The notes: generated from the sequence alone by a model not told the origin. A stretch of 13,213 bases of DNA from Armatimonadota bacterium (GCA_014381035.1 JACMIS010000568.1:1-13213), one strand, 5' to 3'. Counted from the stretch's first letter, positions 6,720 through 13,207 are shown. Numbers and translations are program-made.

Positions 6720-8557
6720 TCCACCGTCACCGATTTCGCTAAATTCCGTGGCTGATCGATCTCGCAACCACGGGCGCGAGCGATCAGGTACGCCAGCAAC
6801 TGAAGCGGTACCACCGATACCACCGGCGAAAACTCCGTTCGCACTGCCGGGATGCGCAATATTTCGTCCGCCGACGCGTCGGCGCGGGTCTCGCCTTCGG
6901 GGACTATCGCCACCACGGTCCCGCCGCGTGCCGAGACTTCCTTGATGTTGCTGAGCATCTTGTCGAACAGGCGCGGCTCGGTCGCGAAGCAGATCACCAC
7001 GACACCCGGTTCGACCAGCGCGAGCGGTCCGTGTTTCATTTCGCCCGCCGCGTAGGCTTCGGCGTGCAGATAGGAAATCTCCTTGAGTTTGAGCGCGGCT
7101 TCGAGCGAGACCGCGTAATCGTAGCCGCGCCCGAGATAAAAGAACGTGGTGCGGTCGGCGAGTCGCGCCGCCAGATCCTCGACCAGTAGCGCACCGCCGA
7201 GTACCGATTCCACTGCGTCGGGAAGGGCGGTCAGGTCGCGCACATATACTTTGAGCGCGTCCGGGGAAAGCCGCTCTTCAACGAACGCCAAGTGCAAGCC
7301 GAGCAGGTACAGGGCGACTATCTGGGTGACATAGGCTTTCGTGGACGCGACGCAGATTTCCGGTCCTGCTTGCGTATAGACCACGGCGTCGGATTCGCGG
7401 GCGATGCTCGAACCGACGACGTTGACGACGGAAACGATGGTCGCACCGAGCCGCCGCGCCTCCCGGAGCGCGGCGAGCGTGTCCGCCGTTTCGCCCGATT
7501 GTGAGACCACGAGACAGAGCGTGTCCGGTCCGACCAGCGGGTCGCCGTAGCGAAACTCGGACGCCACCGATACGTCCACCGGACGGCGCAGAAGGTGTTC
7601 CCAGAACCGTTTCGCGACCATGCCCGCATGGTATGCGGTGCCGCAGGCGACGATCTGCACCCGCGTGAACGCGCCCAACTGTTTTTGCGTGAACGCTTCC
7701 AGCTCCGGCAGAATGACGGTCTCATCCGGCGAAATCCGACCGCGTAGCGTGTCGGCGATGGCGCGGGGTTGCTCGTAGATCTCCTTGAGCATGAAGTGGG
7801 GAAAGCCGCCTTTTTCGGCCGTCTGCTCATCCCACGTTACGGTGAACGGTTCCCGGGTCACCGGCTCGCCGGTCAGCGTCGTCAGCCGTATCCCGGATTT
7901 CGTGACCGTGACAAAGTCGCCGTCCTCCAGAACCACGACGCGCCGGGTGTAGCGAAGCACGGCCGGGATGTCGGATGCCAGAAAGTTCTCCCCCTCGCCG
8001 AGTCCGACGATCAGGGGAGACGCGGTTTTCGCCGCGTATAAAGTGTCGGGCTCGTGCGCGGACACGACGACGATGCTGTAAGCACCGGTCACTTTCGTGA
8101 GCGCGTCGCGGATCGCCTGTTCCATATTGCCATTCTGTCGGTAGGCGCGGTCCACGAGGTGGACCATGACTTCGGTATCGGTTTCCGAGCTAAACCGAAA
8201 ACCTGCCGTTTCCAGCTCGGCACGTAATTCCTGGAAGTTTTCGATAATGCCGTTGTGGATCAGGGCGATACGCCCGTCGTTCGAGTAATGCGGGTGCGCG
8301 TTCGGGGTGGTCGGTCCGCCGTGGGTCGCCCACCGGGTGTGCGCGATAGCGGCTCCGTACTTATCCCAATAATCGTGTAATTCGCCCTCTAAAACGGCGA
8401 GTTTGCCCGCCGCCTTAACGATCTCGATGTCGCCGCCTCCGGTAGTCGCCACGGCGACCCCTGCCGAGTCGTACCCCCGGTATTCGAGGCGACGAAGCAT
8501 ATCAATAACGGTTCGCACGCCAGGGCGATCCCCAACGTATCCAGTGATGCCACACAT
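6716..8557 (-). CDS. glmS: Glutamine--fructose-6-phosphate aminotransferase (isomerising)
   Basis: The product has 613 residues, close to the E. coli enzyme (609). It converts fructose-6-phosphate and glutamine to glucosamine-6-phosphate, the first step toward UDP-GlcNAc for peptidoglycan and glycans. The start at 8557 is fixed by MCGITGYVG: the enzyme needs Cys2 as the N-terminal nucleophile, so the longer frame to 8734 is rejected. The N-terminal glutaminase domain shows EYRGYDSAG (25-33), HTRWATHG (73-80) and HNG (101-103). The two sugar-isomerase (SIS) domains follow: KEIYEQP (258-264), ACGTAYHAG (304-312), SQSGETADT (352-360), and the C-terminal LAKSVTVE with Lys608 at the position of the catalytic lysine. 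There is no clear Shine-Dalgarno site. A palindrome 20 nt upstream may control it. It is the first gene of the cluster. Confidence 0.97.
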   Translation of the reverse strand: MCGITGYVGDRPGVRTVIDMLRRLEYRGYDSAGVAVATTGGGDIEIVKAAGKLAVLEGELHDYWDKYGAAIAHTRWATHGGPTTPNAHPHYSNDGRIALIHNGIIENFQELRAELETAGFRFSSETDTEVMVHLVDRAYRQNGNMEQAIRDALTKVTGAYSIVVVSAHEPDTLYAAKTASPLIVGLGEGENFLASDIPAVLRYTRRVVVLEDGDFVTVTKSGIRLTTLTGEPVTREPFTVTWDEQTAEKGGFPHFMLKEIYEQPRAIADTLRGRISPDETVILPELEAFTQKQLGAFTRVQIVACGTAYHAGMVAKRFWEHLLRRPVDVSVASEFRYGDPLVGPDTLCLVVSQSGETADTLAALREARRLGATIVSVVNVVGSSIARESDAVVYTQAGPEICVASTKAYVTQIVALYLLGLHLAFVEERLSPDALKVYVRDLTALPDAVESVLGGALLVEDLAARLADRTTFFYLGRGYDYAVSLEAALKLKEISYLHAEAYAAGEMKHGPLALVEPGVVVICFATEPRLFDKMLSNIKEVSARGGTVVAIVPEGETRADASADEILRIPAVRTEFSPVVSVVPLQLLAYLIARARGCEIDQPRNLAKSVTVE

Positions 8558-8576
8558 CTGAGTTGATTTACTATAT

Positions 8577-8595
8577 GTAGCAACCCGGTTGCTAC
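8577..8595. promoter_or_regulatory. Palindromic candidate operator upstream of glmS
   Basis: gtagcaacc (8577-8585) and ggttgctac (8587-8595) form a perfect 9-bp inverted repeat around one base. It starts 20 nt before the glmS ATG, within the expected leader or promoter. The near-absent loop favours a dimeric protein-binding site over an RNA hairpin. Confidence 0.5.
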
Positions 8596-8818
8596 GCCTT
8601 CCGCAAGTATTCGTATTTAGTAGAGTATGCGCGAAAAGATTCGGCGTTTCCTGCCGGGAGCGTCTGTCATAGGGGCGACCGATAAAGAAAAGGCGTGGCG
8701 TGCCTGCATAACTATAGGTGTTACCGCCCGACATTATATCCGAAACAACGGAAAGCGAAACGAGAAATTATTCACAGAGCGACTATTTTTTGCACAAAAT
8801 GCAGATGGTCCCGCACAC

Positions 8819-8852
8819 AAAAACGGGCAAGTCAATCGACTTGCCCGTTTTT
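8819..8852. terminator. Bidirectional rho-independent terminator
   Basis: Arms 8819-8833 (aaaaacgggcaagtc) and 8838-8852 (gacttgcccgttttt) pair over 15 bp with a 4-nt loop, with A-runs on one side and T-runs on the other. It lies 12 nt after the KGG gene stop and is the clearest intrinsic terminator in the window. Confidence 0.9.
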
Positions 8853-8864
8853 GTTGTTCAATGC

Positions 8865-9251
8865 CTACTCCTGAGTGGTTTCAGGCAAAGGGTTTTTGCG
8901 TGGTCGCCCGCGCTTGCGCGGGATCTTCGGCTCCGGCGGTGGCAGCTTCGCCCGTGCTTCGGCGGCGCGAATACCGCGCATTTCGCCGCCCTTGCGTCCG
9001 ATTTCCGCATAGAATTCCGGTCCGCGCGATTTCTTTACGGTCTCGCCACCCTTGCGTCCGATTTCTTGATAGAAAGATTGACCGTAGCGCTGCTTAACGA
9101 TCTCGCCACCCTTACGACCCGCTTCGCGAGCGAGTTCAGGGTTTGCCGCGAAACCGCCCTGCTGGTCATGCTCATGAGAGCCGCGATGCGCGTTAGCGAT
9201 TCGCTGTGCCCCTTCCGAACCCTTTGCGGGTCCTGGTTTATCGTTTGCCAT
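8865..9251 (-). CDS. KGG-repeat stress-type protein with C-terminal AT-hook
   Basis: The product has 128 residues, very hydrophilic, with no cysteine and no membrane segment. Three 20-residue repeats each carry the core GRKGGE (KGG at 47-49, 67-69, 87-89), with connecting segments such as YGQSFYQEI and RGPEFYAEI. This matches the KGG motif of YciG/GsiB-type general stress proteins, which are hydrophilin-like and linked to desiccation or starvation in other bacteria. The C-terminus adds RKRGRPRK (112-119), a canonical AT-hook that binds the minor groove of AT-rich DNA. The combination suggests a stress protein that can associate with the nucleoid; this is inference. The start is supported by GGAAGGA about 10 nt upstream. 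The gene lies 140 nt after the YtxH gene, with its own possible promoter and a strong terminator, so it is probably a single-gene transcript. Confidence 0.88.
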   Translation of the reverse strand: MANDKPGPAKGSEGAQRIANAHRGSHEHDQQGGFAANPELAREAGRKGGEIVKQRYGQSFYQEIGRKGGETVKKSRGPEFYAEIGRKGGEMRGIRAAEARAKLPPPEPKIPRKRGRPRKNPLPETTQE

Positions 9252-9358
9252 TTAATAATTATCCTTCCGTGTGTTTCACGCATCCTGCGAAATGCGTTTG
9301 TCATCCCCTCGATTCGTTCGCCCGCTTTTCTCGAATCAGCGAGTCTTCTGCCTTCACT

Positions 9359-9383
9359 ACTCCCGGAAACATATCCGGAAAAC
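9359..9383 (-). promoter_or_regulatory. Weak sigma-B-like promoter upstream of the KGG gene
   Basis: On the minus strand GTTTTC (9383-9378), a 13-nt spacer and GGGAGT (9364-9359) resemble the sigma-B pattern (GTTTaa, 12-15 nt, GGGtAt), with mismatches in the -10 box. The same stretch contains two CCGGAAA direct repeats 12 nt apart. The start site would lie about 100 nt before the ATG. Confidence 0.25.
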
Positions 9384-9391
9384 TGTTTGTA

Positions 9392-9835
9392 CTACGCGGC
9401 GGACTCGTCCGACATGGTGGTGCCACGCTTTGCGGACGTTCGTGCTTTCGCGGCTTCGGCTTTCACTGCCTCGGCGACTTCGTTCGCTTTCTGTGTGGCG
9501 ACGTCCTTCGCCTGTGCATACCCGGTCGCGACATCGTCCTTGACCTTTTCCACCGTGTCACCCACCTGCGCGGCGACGGTCGAAGCACCTTCCTTCACCT
9601 GCGCGGCGAGTTGCGTCGTGCTTTCCTTCACCTGCGATGCGAGTTGCGCCGTCTGGTCTTTCGCTTTCACATAAATGTCGCTCGCGGAATCGGCAAGTTC
9701 CTCACCCTTTTGTTTCAAAGTCTCGCGCGTTTCCTCACCAGATTGGGGTGCGTATAAAAGCGCGAGAGCCGCGCCGAGTGCCCCGCCAACCAGTAGTCCG
9801 ATCACAAAATCCGCCCTGTTGTCCTTAGCCGCCAT
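9392..9835 (-). CDS. YtxH-domain stress protein with LEA-like 11-residue repeats
   Basis: The product has 147 residues. A glycine-rich transmembrane segment (about 10-27, VIGLLVGGALGAALALL) is followed by YAPQSGEETRETLKQK, the diagnostic start of the YtxH domain. From about 63 to 128 an amphipathic 11-residue pattern recurs: AQLASQVKEST, TQLAAQVKEGA, STVAAQVGDTV, EKVKDDVATGY, AQAKDVATQKA, NEVAEAVKAEA. This period is typical of group 3 LEA and apolipoprotein-like helices that fold on membranes or on drying. The protein is probably anchored in the inner membrane. The start overlaps the preceding YtxG-like gene by 11 nt and has AAGG close upstream, so the two are translationally coupled. In Bacillus subtilis ytxG and ytxH are adjacent general-stress genes, which fits this pairing. 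Function beyond stress association is unknown. Confidence 0.88.
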   Translation of the reverse strand: MAAKDNRADFVIGLLVGGALGAALALLYAPQSGEETRETLKQKGEELADSASDIYVKAKDQTAQLASQVKESTTQLAAQVKEGASTVAAQVGDTVEKVKDDVATGYAQAKDVATQKANEVAEAVKAEAAKARTSAKRGTTMSDESAA

Positions 9836-10286
9836 ATACCTTAGCCCCTTGTTTTTGCGGTTCCTCGCTTATTGCGTCCGCGCTTGTTGTAACCACCGTT
9901 GCAACACTTTTTCTCCGGGTAAACGTTTCCCATGCCCGCGTCAGCCCGGACGCCACTGCGTTCGCTTCGATCAGCGGGGCATTTACGGTACGTTGAACCG
10001 TTCCCGTCGTTTGCTCCACCCGAGTCTGCATCGTGGTTGCAATTTCTTCGCCCGTCGTGAGTAGCGTTTCTGCCTTTTCACCGACCACGCGCAATCTTTC
10101 ATCGGCAAGTGTCACCAGAGCGTCCGTTTTACCCAAGAGAGGTTCCGTCTTCGTTACCAGTTCCTCTAACTTCGCCTGCAACTTCGCCAGTGAGAATGCG
10201 ATAACCGCAAGTAGCCCGATCAATGCCATTGAACTTAAACAAAACCAGACGACCAGTATCGCGCTTGCAATGCCGTTTAATTCCAT
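9825..10286 (-). CDS. YtxG/DUF948-like single-pass membrane protein
   Basis: The product has 153 residues. One transmembrane helix covers about 8-34 (core VVWFCLSSMALIGLLAVIAF). A long helical, probably coiled-coil region follows (35-110), and an unstructured tail from about 128. The layout of an N-terminal membrane anchor, LAKLQAKLEELVTKTEPLL and regularly spaced hydrophobics fits the DUF948 (YtxG) type, but no residue is diagnostic, so the family is inferred from layout and from the YtxH gene that overlaps it by 11 nt. It is probably an inner-membrane protein acting with the YtxH partner in envelope stress tolerance. The ribosome-binding site is weak (AAAAAGAA before the ATG). A sigma-B-like element lies about 50 nt upstream. 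Confidence 0.75.
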   Translation of the reverse strand: MELNGIASAILVVWFCLSSMALIGLLAVIAFSLAKLQAKLEELVTKTEPLLGKTDALVTLADERLRVVGEKAETLLTTGEEIATTMQTRVEQTTGTVQRTVNAPLIEANAVASGLTRAWETFTRRKSVATVVTTSADAISEEPQKQGAKVYGG

Positions 10287-10337
10287 AATTCTTTTTTCTG
10301 CGAAATACTGTGCTCAGCCACCAGACGCCATAACCGT

Positions 10338-10364
10338 TTACCCGTTACCGGAGCGGTATTAAAC
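10338..10364 (-). promoter_or_regulatory. Sigma-B-like promoter for the YtxG/YtxH-like operon
   Basis: On the minus strand GTTTAA (10364-10359), a 15-nt spacer and GGGTAA (10343-10338) match the general-stress sigma-B pattern closely, though the spacer is at the long end. Transcription would start near 10331, about 45 nt before the ATG. Whether this organism has such a sigma factor is unknown. Confidence 0.4.
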
Positions 10365-10481
10365 GACTTCGCGCCATTTTTCACTATGCAGAGCAAAAAA
10401 CGGCGCGTAAATTATTTGACTGCTATCTGTTATTAAATACGCTTAGATTGCTTGAAGGTTCCCACTAAATTTAGGAAGCAG

Positions 10482-10577
10482 GTTGTAGGGGGTAGCGAAG
10501 GCAGTAAACCCGTATTCGAACCAGCCCCGCATTTCGCCAAGACTATCCCCCAAACCGCGTAACCTGTCTCCTACAAC
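10482..10577. repeat. Degenerate inverted repeat overlapping the DUF3187 stop
   Basis: gttgtagg (10482-10489) pairs with cctacaac (10570-10577), and pairing extends to 14 bp with G-U pairs (10482-10495 with 10564-10577). The right arm contains the TAG stop of the DUF3187 gene (10571-10573). The word cgtaacctgtctc (10558-10570) matches cgtgacctgtccc of the element at 5626-5720 (5691-5703) in 11 of 13 positions, also next to a TAG stop. Confidence 0.4.
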
Positions 10578-11611
10578 GACAGCCGGGTTCCGGCGGAGAG
10601 TTGCAGATCGGGAGCCATTCGTGCCGCCCAGCCGAAGTCATTCTCCCCGAGCGAAAGGTACAGGTTCTGTCGCGGGTTTATTTGTCGCCAGAAACCGAAC
10701 GTGAACATACGCCGTTCGCGGTCGGCATACTGGATTCCCGTTTGATGCGGTGCCGGGTTATCGTCTATTTGTGCTAAGAATGAGGTCCGCCCGTCCAAAA
10801 GCCATTCCACCGCGACTAAACTATGAACCGAACTCGACCGGTTTCGTAGCCCCTCTATCTCTGTCTTACCATGCCAGACGCCGGTTAAGTTCCCGTGGAA
10901 GGCGACGCGGCGGAATGGGCGAGCAGACACCGCGATGCCGAGACCGAAGTCCGCCCCGCCCGACCCGAGCAGGTTTTTCGCACTACCGCTCGGCAGTTTC
11001 AACGAGGCGCGCGTCGAAATCGATACACGGCGCGGGTCGGGCGCACCGGTCCTGGCATCGAATCCCGGTTTGTCCGGCGTCAGGGCGCGGCGGTATTCGA
11101 GAACGATGTCGCCGAACCCAGAGGACGCCGTCCTGCTTTGCGCGAGCACGGTCCCGGTCTGCCCGTCGCGCAAGTCGAAGCGGAACTGGTCGTTCTCGAA
11201 ATTGCCGCGACCGCCTCCGTAAATATTGAACAGGCTATGCCACCCATCAATCAACCCGTCGAAAATCCCGCCGTTCCGTGACACATACGGCACCCGGACC
11301 GAGAGTTCGCTCCCATCACCGATGCCGCGGGTGTATGCGAGCGTCAGTCGTTGATCCTCGAAATCGGTGTAATAGCCGCCACCCGACAGTATCAGGAAGT
11401 TGTTCGGGGCGTCGAAATAAAAATCCAGCACCTGTTTTCGGGGTGCCAGCACCGACGCTTGCACCGGGATCGGCAGAAGGAACAGAGAGTTCACCGGCTC
11501 GTAATTGCGCACCGGCAACGGTCCGCGTAGCGGCAAAGTGGATGAACCGGCATCTACCAGTTGCGCGTGCGATAAACCCGGAAAAAGCACGGGAGGAACG
11601 GCGAGAAGCAT
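10571..11611 (-). CDS. DUF3187-like predicted outer-membrane beta-barrel protein
   Basis: With the ATG at 11611 the product has 346 residues. The mature start contains GPLPVRNYEPVNSLFLLPIP, matching the opening of DUF3187 proteins (PL-x-RN-x-P). The remainder alternates aromatic and polar residues in strands with Gly/Asp/Asn turns, as in an outer-membrane barrel, and has no cysteine after the leader. Function is unknown. The frame stays open to an ATG at 11671, but a perfect TTGACA-18-TATAAT promoter (11661-11690) places that ATG within the promoter, so it cannot be the start for that transcript. The ATG at 11611 follows GGTGGA closely but gives a leader (MLLAVPPVLFPGLSHA) without a basic residue. 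A GTG at 11653, almost exactly at the predicted transcript start, would give a leaderless start and a better signal peptide with a Lys. The true start is open. Confidence 0.78.
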   Translation of the reverse strand: MLLAVPPVLFPGLSHAQLVDAGSSTLPLRGPLPVRNYEPVNSLFLLPIPVQASVLAPRKQVLDFYFDAPNNFLILSGGGYYTDFEDQRLTLAYTRGIGDGSELSVRVPYVSRNGGIFDGLIDGWHSLFNIYGGGRGNFENDQFRFDLRDGQTGTVLAQSRTASSGFGDIVLEYRRALTPDKPGFDARTGAPDPRRVSISTRASLKLPSGSAKNLLGSGGADFGLGIAVSARPFRRVAFHGNLTGVWHGKTEIEGLRNRSSSVHSLVAVEWLLDGRTSFLAQIDDNPAPHQTGIQYADRERRMFTFGFWRQINPRQNLYLSLGENDFGWAARMAPDLQLSAGTRLSL

Positions 11612-11660
11612 CGTCCACCAGCACGATGGGGAAGGAAATTTAGTTTGCAACACGCCAATG

Positions 11661-11690
11661 ATTATAGGCATCCGGATTATGTTATGTCAA
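11661..11690 (-). promoter_or_regulatory. Consensus sigma-70 promoter for the DUF3187 gene
   Basis: On the minus strand TTGACA (11690-11685), an 18-nt spacer and TATAAT (11666-11661) both match the consensus perfectly. It is the strongest predicted promoter in the window, with a start site near 11653-11655. Confidence 0.75.
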
Positions 11691-11750
11691 CGCGGGTACC
11701 GTTCATGGATGCGGCATGATAGTTGCATCTGTCACCTATTGGAACGTCCT

Positions 11751-12791
11751 ATGTCGCAGTCACCTTCCACCAAAGACCGATATTTAATGCGCAAAACGCT
11801 TCGTAGCACGCCGCCCGTTGACAACGCATATGGGGCGGATATGTCGGCTCTTCTGGAAAAAGAGGGCACGATAGAAGACATACGTCGCCTTGCCGCCGCG
11901 ATTTTACGCGCCGATAAGCCACACGATCTTTCGGTAGAACTATCCACGCAAAGTGGTCTCTCCGATCTGGATACGATTCAAGCACTCCTCGCCAAAGATG
12001 TCCTCATCACGGTATTCGATGCGGAGGCGGATGCGGACCCGCCGTCGCTTTCCCGTCTGCGTTCCCTTTTCCGACTGAGTACGTTACGGTTTTTTGCGGC
12101 GATTCCTGTGGTCGCCGGACAGGAAGACACTTCCACCCATTTCGGCTCTTTGTTTCTCGGCGATGCCCGGACTCCGCGTCGTCTGGAACCGGTACAGGAA
12201 GACGCCTTGATCGCCCTCGGTCATCAACTCGGTAGGATGGTGGCACTGAAACAGCACAAACGCCGATTGGAGGAGGAAACCGTCCGCTTATCCGCACTGG
12301 CTACCACGGACGGCTTGACCGGACTTGCCAATCGCCGGTCGTTCAGTGACCGGATAACCGCTGCGATCACCTACGCCCGCCAGACGGAGACGCCCCTTTC
12401 GTTGATCCTCCTTGATGTGGACCGGTTCAAGCCTTACAACGACATGTTCGGGCACCCGGCGGGCGACGAAGTGTTGCGGCAGGTAGGGCGGATCTTGTCC
12501 CGCGTCGCCCGCGACTCGGACCTTCCGGCACGCTATGGGGGTGAGGAGTTCGTCGTACTGTTACCGGAAACCGACGGCGAAACCGGCGCGATCATCGCCG
12601 ACCTGTTCCGCTCGGAGATCGCGTCGTCCTCGTTCGCGCACCGCGAGGTGACGGCAAGTTTCGGCGTCGCGGAACTGAGTCCGTTCATGGCGGGAGGGGG
12701 CGACCTCGTTTCCGCCGCTGACACCGCCCTGTATCAATCGAAAGCGAACGGGCGCAACCAAGTCACGTTGTCGGATACGACCGGATCATAA
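11751..12791 (+). CDS. GAF-GGDEF diguanylate cyclase
   Basis: With the ATG at 11751 the product has 346 residues. It makes cyclic di-GMP from two GTP in the cytoplasm. A GAF sensor domain spans about 40-168: STLRFFAAIPV (110-120), HFGSLFLGDARTPRRLEPVQ (130-149) and the closing LGHQLGRMVAL. A short helical linker (169-184) leads to the GGDEF domain from DGLTGLANRR (187-196). DVDRFKPYND (222-231) supplies the metal-binding Asp, and the active-site loop is GGEEF (263-267), a catalytically competent variant. RDSD (254-257), exactly five residues before it, is an RxxD inhibitory site for product feedback. There is no membrane segment, so the GAF domain probably senses a soluble ligand or redox state. 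Only a weak GGAAC precedes the ATG. The frame extends upstream to 11505, but that part is antisense to the DUF3187 gene. Divergent transcription with that barrel gene suggests, but does not show, a functional link. Confidence 0.93.
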   Translation: MSQSPSTKDRYLMRKTLRSTPPVDNAYGADMSALLEKEGTIEDIRRLAAAILRADKPHDLSVELSTQSGLSDLDTIQALLAKDVLITVFDAEADADPPSLSRLRSLFRLSTLRFFAAIPVVAGQEDTSTHFGSLFLGDARTPRRLEPVQEDALIALGHQLGRMVALKQHKRRLEEETVRLSALATTDGLTGLANRRSFSDRITAAITYARQTETPLSLILLDVDRFKPYNDMFGHPAGDEVLRQVGRILSRVARDSDLPARYGGEEFVVLLPETDGETGAIIADLFRSEIASSSFAHREVTASFGVAELSPFMAGGGDLVSAADTALYQSKANGRNQVTLSDTTGS

Positions 12792-12809
12792 CACCATAGC
12801 AAGGGGCGC

Positions 12810-12834
12810 GTTTGCGGTGTCACCCCCTGCAAAC
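12810..12834 (+). terminator. Possible hairpin after the GGDEF gene
   Basis: gtttgc (12810-12815) pairs with gcaaac (12829-12834), and inside it ggtg (12816-12819) pairs with cacc (12821-12824), leaving a 4-nt bulge and a one-base loop too tight to form fully. The T-run is missing, so this is a weak candidate terminator between convergent genes. Confidence 0.3.
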
Positions 12835-12859
12835 TTGACGTAATGCTCACTCACCAGCA

Positions 12860-13207
12860 TCACGCCTGTGTGCGCGGGTTGTGGTCGCTCGACGGTTTGC
12901 GGCTGTTCTCCCCGTCGGATAGACCGGTCGAGCTGCTCCCGCCCGCACCGTGCCCGTGTTTCGGTGCCTGCAGGTCACTGTGCCCCTGCGTAACCCCGGT
13001 ACTTTCCGTTTCGGCGTTCGCGTCGTCATCCGATCTATCCCCGAACCGTTCCGTATCGGATAGAGAATAGGGTCGGTTGATAATATTCTCGTTCGGGTTT
13101 GGGTTGCGCTGGTTCAACCCCGACGCTTGCTCGTGCGTCGGCGAGTGTCGCACTTTCTCGTTCACCGAGCCGTCTTTTTTCTGCACGGGTTCTCCCTGAA
13201 TAACCAT
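12860..13207 (-). CDS. Small disordered hydrophilic protein of unknown function
   Basis: The product has 115 residues if the ATG at 13207 is the start; upstream signals lie beyond the window. It has no cysteine, no tryptophan, one tyrosine and few aliphatic residues, and is rich in Ser, Gly, Asn, Asp, His and Pro, so it is probably intrinsically disordered. Codons favour G or C in third positions (such as GAC, AAC, CCG, GCG), like the neighbouring genes, which supports real coding. I recognise no domain, signal peptide or membrane segment. Its composition is hydrophilin-like, which could fit the stress proteins nearby, but this is speculation. It converges on the GGDEF gene with a 68-nt gap. 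Confidence 0.55.
   Translation of the reverse strand: MVIQGEPVQKKDGSVNEKVRHSPTHEQASGLNQRNPNPNENIINRPYSLSDTERFGDRSDDDANAETESTGVTQGHSDLQAPKHGHGAGGSSSTGLSDGENSRKPSSDHNPRTQA

Larger units (their letters stand above)
8558..8864. other. 307-nt gap upstream of glmS
   Basis: It holds the palindrome at 8577-8595 near glmS and the bidirectional terminator at 8819-8852 that closes the KGG gene. Between them I see no convincing gene, no glmS ribozyme and no confident promoter. The glmS promoter should lie here, but no good -35/-10 pair stands out. Confidence 0.5.

Noticed and set aside
8558..8700. glmS ribozyme/riboswitch.
   Set aside because: I see none of the pseudoknotted core, and the leader after any plausible promoter is too short; only a simple palindrome is present.
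8558..8734. In-frame N-terminal extension of glmS by 59 residues.
   Set aside because: GlmS requires Cys2 directly after the start Met for its glutaminase activity, which fixes the start at 8557.
8927..9112. Three regularly spaced 60-bp repeats suggestive of a repeat array.
   Set aside because: They are codon-level repeats of the GRKGGE protein motif with silent changes, not a CRISPR or DNA-level array.
8718..9674. 318-codon plus-strand frame crossing glmS upstream DNA, a terminator, the KGG gene and part of the YtxH gene.
   Set aside because: It runs through a strong bidirectional terminator and antisense to two supported genes.
11505..11750. Upstream extension of the GGDEF gene.
   Set aside because: This part is antisense to the DUF3187 gene and its promoter and has no GAF-like features; MSQSPST at 11751 is the more credible start.
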